Of a stretch of 64,000 bases of DNA, positions 60,181-64,000 are shown one piece after another. The DNA lies in contig NZ_PRDM01000004.1 in the NCBI RefSeq assembly GCF_015182285.1, forward strand, positions 496,001 to 560,000, in the 5' to 3' direction. The notes under the pieces are model-generated. The model was not told where the DNA came from. It ran no database searches and saw only the letters and a program-made list of their open reading frames with translations. Within the stretch, counting starts at the first letter, position 1, and each line of letters starts with the position of its first letter. The position numbers and the translations under genes were made by a program. The stretch is from Flavobacterium hungaricum (GTDB lineage: Bacteria > Bacteroidota > Bacteroidia > Flavobacteriales > Flavobacteriaceae).

Positions 60181-60213
60181 AAAAAAAACCTGCTCAAATT
60201 TTGAACAGGTTTT
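60181..60213 (-). terminator. Terminator of the GH5 gene
   Basis: On the minus strand AACCTGTTCAAAA pairs with TTTGAGCAGGTT and is followed by seven or eight T. Confidence 0.88.
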
Positions 60214-60234
60214 AATCATCACTTTTGATTGCAT

Positions 60235-61197
60235 TTATTGCCGATTGTATTTTCGTAAATACTCACGAACTTTAATTCCCGATTCTTTCAAATCTTCATC
60301 TTTCCATTTTCCATCAGATTTTGCCGATTTTTTTAAAATAGAACAGGTTTCATCCTTATCTGATACAGACCATGTAATCCAGCTCAATTTTCGGGCTTCC
60401 ATCCATTCAATATATTCTTCCCAAGCTTTACTATTTAACGGGCCGTCACCAGATGCTTCCATTCCTGCAGATTCAGAAATAAATACCGGCAAACCACTTT
60501 TGATTGCTGCATCTGTTCGGTCTCGAAGTTCTTTTCCGTGCGTTGCGGCATAAAAATGCATTGTATACATTATATTGTTATAATCGACTATAGGATCTGA
60601 AGCGGGCAAATCAATATCCTGATCCCAATGCGGGCAGCCGACTAATATAATGTTATTAGGATCATTTGCTCGAATTTCTTTAATAACTTCTTCTGCGTAG
60701 CTTTTCACTTCCCACCACGTTTCATAATCGGGCTCATTAAATACTTCATAGATAATATTAGGATACTTGCTGTACTTTTTTGACATTTCTGCAAAAAAAG
60801 CTTTTGCTTCTTTCAAATTAACATTATGACTGTGCCAATCAATGATTACATAGATATCAGATTTTATAGCTCCTTCTATCACTGCTTCTATTTTCTCTTT
60901 AGAAAACTGTGGATCTTTTTGATATGAGAATTCTCCAAGCTCAATTCCCATTGCTGCGCGAACTACATTACAGCTAAAATCTTTTTTGAGCCAGCTTACA
61001 GCTTTTTCATTATAAAATCTGGGCCACATGCTGTGCCATCCAAAACTCAAACCGCGAAGTACAACGGGATTATTGTTTTTGTCTACAAGCTGGGTTCCTT
61101 GAACGCTAAGCTGACCGTGTGTTTTTACAAATTGCGCATTTAGATTAAAAAAAACTGACAGCATACAAAAAACTAAAAAAGAAGGTTTCAATTTCAT
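60235..61197 (-). CDS. Secreted glycoside hydrolase family 5 enzyme
   Basis: This 320-residue protein has a signal peptide ending at N-L-N-A-Q and a single GH5 barrel. The acid/base is E155 in V-F-N-E-P and the nucleophile is E242 in F-I-S-E-S; D120-W-H-S-H and H214 in M-H-F-Y-A are also conserved. The sequence looks like the cellulase-type GH5_2 branch, so endo-beta-1,4-glucanase is the first guess; beta-mannanase is possible from the GH27 neighbour. It starts 11 bases after that gene and is probably co-transcribed with it. Confidence 0.93.
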   Translation of the reverse strand: MKLKPSFLVFCMLSVFFNLNAQFVKTHGQLSVQGTQLVDKNNNPVVLRGLSFGWHSMWPRFYNEKAVSWLKKDFSCNVVRAAMGIELGEFSYQKDPQFSKEKIEAVIEGAIKSDIYVIIDWHSHNVNLKEAKAFFAEMSKKYSKYPNIIYEVFNEPDYETWWEVKSYAEEVIKEIRANDPNNIILVGCPHWDQDIDLPASDPIVDYNNIMYTMHFYAATHGKELRDRTDAAIKSGLPVFISESAGMEASGDGPLNSKAWEEYIEWMEARKLSWITWSVSDKDETCSILKKSAKSDGKWKDEDLKESGIKVREYLRKYNRQ

Positions 61198-61208
61198 ACC
61201 TATATATA

Positions 61209-62444
61209 TTAAGGAGTTAGTTTAAACGTAATGACATCATGCGATGCTATTTCTGAAATAAATATCTTTTTTGTTGTTCCAGCCTCTTTATTTTTCCAGA
61301 GGTCTTTTATCTTAAAGGTCGTTTTGGTAAAATCGGTTTCGAAACCAAAATCTGAATCCTTAAAGTTATTCTTTTTCCAATCAAAATTGATTTTTTTAGG
61401 ATTGTCAGTTCTATTTAGAAAAGAAACTGCCCAAGCACCGTCTGACAATGGTTTTACCCAAACCTCAACACCATCAATAACCTTATATTTAAAACCCTGA
61501 ATTCCTAATTTATCTTGATTTACCGCCAGCAGTTCTTTATTGGTCAAGATTGCCAATGTTTCTTTAGACATTTTTCTATAATCATTTCCCGTAAATAAAG
61601 GAGACGCAACCATACACCAAATTGTAAAATGCGATTTGTCCTCGGTATCGTTCATTTCGTTTCCAACTTCCATCATATCAAAATCATTCCAATGATCGGG
61701 GCCGGAATATTTACGAATATCTTTTCTCATGTCTGCAATTTTCATGAATCCCCAAGACGACCAGTTTTCTGGATGTTTAAATTCGCAGTCAAAACATGGA
61801 TAAATATCCCCAGAAATCCTCCAAAGATTCCCAATTGGTTTTCCCCATTCCCAAGGCTGATTGTCACCCCATTCGCAAAGACTGAAAACAATTGGTCTTC
61901 CGGCTGTTTTAAGTGCATTACTCATTGTCTTGTACGCTTCTTTTGCAGTGATTCCTTCTGTATTACACCAATCGTATTTTAAAAAATCGATTCCCAGTTT
62001 TGCATAAAAACGCGCGTCCTGATATTCATATCCTCTTGTTCCAGGATATCCTGCACAAGTTTTTGTCCCTGCACAATTGTATAATCCGAATTTCAGCCCT
62101 TTACTGTGCACATAATCAATAAGTGCTTTCATGCCGTTTGGAAATTTTTGAGGATCAGGAACCAAATCTCCGTTTACATCACGCTCGTGTGTCATCCAGC
62201 CGTCGTCTAAAACAATGTAATTGTATCCCGCAGCCGCTAAACCTGATGAAACCATTATATCGGCTGTTTCTTTAACCAATTTTTCGTCAATATTAGTAGC
62301 AAAGGTATTCCAGGAATTCCACCCCATTGGAGGCGTCATGGCTAAACCTTCAAATTTTCCACCTTCCTGAACGTGTGTGTTTCCTTGGCTGAAACCTAAA
62401 CTGAACATACTCAGAGCAACGAATAGTAATACTGCTTTTTTCAT
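61209..62444 (-). CDS. GH27 alpha-galactosidase
   Basis: This 411-residue protein has a signal peptide ending near L-G-F-S-Q and the GH27 barrel: P-P-M-G-W-N-S-W, D80-D-G-W, nucleophile D158 in F-L-K-Y-D-W-C, and acid/base D213 in R-I-S-G-D-I. The C-terminal beta domain is present. It removes terminal alpha-1,6-galactose, for example from galactomannan or raffinose-type sugars. The signal peptide places it outside the cytoplasm. Confidence 0.95.
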   Translation of the reverse strand: MKKAVLLFVALSMFSLGFSQGNTHVQEGGKFEGLAMTPPMGWNSWNTFATNIDEKLVKETADIMVSSGLAAAGYNYIVLDDGWMTHERDVNGDLVPDPQKFPNGMKALIDYVHSKGLKFGLYNCAGTKTCAGYPGTRGYEYQDARFYAKLGIDFLKYDWCNTEGITAKEAYKTMSNALKTAGRPIVFSLCEWGDNQPWEWGKPIGNLWRISGDIYPCFDCEFKHPENWSSWGFMKIADMRKDIRKYSGPDHWNDFDMMEVGNEMNDTEDKSHFTIWCMVASPLFTGNDYRKMSKETLAILTNKELLAVNQDKLGIQGFKYKVIDGVEVWVKPLSDGAWAVSFLNRTDNPKKINFDWKKNNFKDSDFGFETDFTKTTFKIKDLWKNKEAGTTKKIFISEIASHDVITFKLTP

Positions 62445-62510
62445 TTTTATTTATTTTGTGATATTTTTTAATCTATTGGATTACCCAAAAAATAACCGCT
62501 TATTTATGTA

Positions 62511-62545
62511 AAAAAACTCCATTGCGATCATCTCGAAATGGAGTT
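62511..62545 (-). terminator. Terminator after the T9SS type A protein gene
   Basis: AACTCCATT and AATGGAGTT form the stem, with a T run on the minus strand. Confidence 0.82.
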
Positions 62546-62569
62546 GTCTGCTTTATTATGAACCTACTA

Positions 62570-63535
62570 TTAAATCACTACCAAATTTTTTGTTCTTACA
62601 ACTCCATTTGAATAGGTTACCTGAACAACATACATCCCTGCTGTTAATGCCGCTCCTACGCTTGACTTAAGGGCAATTGCTGTGCTTGAATTGGTCAATG
62701 AAAAAGTAGCGACCAAAACACCCGAATTATTATAAATTTTGCATATGCCCGGTGATACCTGCGTAACCTGAGGTGCCAAAATGGTAATATATCCGTTACT
62801 GTAAGGATTTGGCGCAACTGTTATGTCATAATTTACTGTTGGTGTGTTGTTGGCACAATTGGTTAAATTTAAAGAAACAGAATTACTGTAAGATGTTGCT
62901 GTAACCGAGTTAGACAAACAACCTGAAGCTGATGTTCTAGAAGTGATGTCGTATAAAAAATAAGGCTGTCCGTTTAAGGGTAATTTTAATTCGAATACAT
63001 TTTTAGACGTTTCTGTGATAATGATCGAAGCATCTGGTATACGAGGCGCAATAGTATAACTAGTATAAGGACTCGGGTTTGGATTTGTAGCAACGTTTAA
63101 TGTTATAATGTGATATTGCGGCGTACAATAGTCGCTTGTTTTGGTAACGAGATAACTTGGCGGAGTTGGCGATGTTGCCGTTAAAAATTGAAAATCTGGT
63201 GTGGTATACACAACGCTGCCTGCCAAGTAAAATGTCGCTTTGATGGAACTTGGACTATTAATTATATTCCCCGATTTAATTACCACTCTATTAATAGGAT
63301 CTGACGGGTTTCCTGAAAAAGTAATTCCACTATCATTAGACGACCAGACTATACTATCGTAACTTACTGCATCGGCATTCATAATCTTATACGTTGGATT
63401 ACTAGAAATACAGTAGGGATTTAAACCCGTAATATATTGTGCCTGCATTCCTGAAATCATCAAAAGAAAAAAACTACTGGTTAAAAGAATTTTGCTTTTG
63501 AGAGTACTAACATTCAAAAAGTAATTGTTTTTCAT
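62570..63535 (-). CDS. T9SS type A cargo protein
   Basis: This 321-residue protein has a long N-terminal signal segment (cleavage near G-M-Q-A-Q), Ig-like strands rich in Ser/Thr/Pro, and a C-terminal type A sorting domain with V-A-P-N-P, I-Y-N-N-S-G-V-L-V, G-M-Y-V-V-Q-V and K-N-L-V-V. It is exported by the type IX system. I see no catalytic domain; it may be an adhesin or glycan-binding protein linked to the neighbouring hydrolases. Confidence 0.92.
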   Translation of the reverse strand: MKNNYFLNVSTLKSKILLTSSFFLLMISGMQAQYITGLNPYCISSNPTYKIMNADAVSYDSIVWSSNDSGITFSGNPSDPINRVVIKSGNIINSPSSIKATFYLAGSVVYTTPDFQFLTATSPTPPSYLVTKTSDYCTPQYHIITLNVATNPNPSPYTSYTIAPRIPDASIIITETSKNVFELKLPLNGQPYFLYDITSRTSASGCLSNSVTATSYSNSVSLNLTNCANNTPTVNYDITVAPNPYSNGYITILAPQVTQVSPGICKIYNNSGVLVATFSLTNSSTAIALKSSVGAALTAGMYVVQVTYSNGVVRTKNLVVI

Positions 63536-63658
63536 AATTATATTTTTTTAGTGTTAAAATAATTGAGATCTGTAAATTTAGATATCGATTTTATACCAAT
63601 TCGATACTATTTTATTAAAACACAATACTATATGATCATTTAGAAAGAATTTTCTTTA

Positions 63659-63700
63659 ATAAAAAAAAACTCCACTTCGATACATCAAAATGGAGTTTTT
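63659..63700 (-). terminator. Terminator of the truncated gene at the window end
   Basis: AACTCCA and TGGAGTT with a T run on the minus strand, 26 bases after the stop. Confidence 0.82.
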
Positions 63701-63725
63701 AGAAATACTAACAATAAAAACTTAC

Positions 63726-64000
63726 TTACTCAGCTTTAACGGTAAAACCGATATTGTCAAAATAGAATGTATTTTCAATTCCATCTCCTTTTTCTGTTGT
63801 CGTTCTGTTTTGGAATGATATGTTTTGAACACGATCTGTATTAGTTAAAACAGACCACGGAAGATAAAATGTTTTCCACTCTGTAGTTACATCTAGGATA
63901 GGAGGATTATTATCCCAATTTCCATTAAAGACAAAACCAAGTTTACCTGGAACTTTTGCTTTTATAGCCACACGCAATCCAGAATATGGCGTAAGTTGAT
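63726..64000 (-). CDS. Carbohydrate-binding-like jelly-roll domain, C-terminal part only
   Basis: The reading frame is open to the window edge; about 91 residues are visible, including Y-S-G-L-R-V-A-I-K-A, F-V-F-N-G-N-W-D-N-N-P-P and E-W-K-T-F-Y-L-P-W-S-V-L, ending in F-D-N-I-G-F. This resembles the last strands of a CBM or galactose-binding-like jelly roll at the end of a secreted protein. A start within the window (63977) would not be real. Identity of the whole protein is unknown. Confidence 0.65.
   Translation of the reverse strand, partial: QLTPYSGLRVAIKAKVPGKLGFVFNGNWDNNPPILDVTTEWKTFYLPWSVLTNTDRVQNISFQNRTTTEKGDGIENTFYFDNIGFTVKAE

Overview
The window is a stretch of chromosome from a low-GC member of the Bacteroidota, almost certainly a Flavobacterium or close relative. 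The evidence is the Bacteroidota-type -7 promoter box TAnnTTTG before many genes, two proteins with type IX secretion sorting domains (type A and type B), SusC-like and FadL-like outer membrane proteins, LytTR/LytS-type signalling, 2TM-domain proteins, and conserved housekeeping proteins of flavobacterial type (TrpA, TypA, ProS, RimO, S20, heme A synthase). I see no rRNA, insertion sequence, prophage or CRISPR array. It reads as core chromosome interrupted by small accessory cassettes and many short intergenic repeats.

Layout. 0-8 kb: the end of a carbon-nitrogen hydrolase, trpA, a secreted M1 peptidase, and a four-gene efflux operon (TetR, TolC, HlyD, 14-TM MFS) behind a doubled palindromic operator. 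8-12.6 kb: yaaA, a repeat zone carrying a GxxExxY gene, then cca (whose start codon lies inside the repeat) and ctaA. 12.7-17.3 kb, minus strand: a signalling operon with a LytS-type kinase fused to a 2TM domain, four stand-alone 2TM proteins and a LytTR response regulator. 17.6-22.5 kb: a TonB-dependent receptor and small genes. 22.6-24.4 kb: an AT-rich cassette of a STAS/GHKL-ATPase protein, a STAS-like DUF4325 protein and a PIN nuclease. 24.4-31.6 kb: VOC protein, ClC channel, HPP protein, a pRiA4b ORF-3-like protein, a four-helix-bundle gene between inverted octamer arrays, a nucleoid-associated protein, and an SDR/TetR pair with matching operators. 31.7-41.4 kb: a GAF protein, an HD phosphohydrolase fused to a Pycsar-type membrane effector domain, a very large metallophosphoesterase/beta-barrel lipoprotein, and two poorly known proteins. 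41.5-57.9 kb: an ABC exporter, a T9SS-secreted protein, typA, a PAS kinase with its receiver protein, rpsT, three tRNA-Glu genes, proS, a Tyr/Asn-rich lipoprotein, a FadL-like porin, rimO and an amidase. 58-64 kb: a telomere-like heptamer array, a BBP2-type porin, then GH5, GH27, a T9SS cargo protein and a truncated carbohydrate-binding-like protein, which together suggest galactomannan use.

The two themes most worth following are (i) the ATPase/DUF4325/PIN cassette, an uncharacterised arrangement with its own promoter and overlapping genes, and (ii) the repeat landscape, where two small genes of families known from rRNA intervening sequences (GxxExxY and four-helix bundle) each sit inside a different family of inverted repeats whose empty copies also occur in the window.
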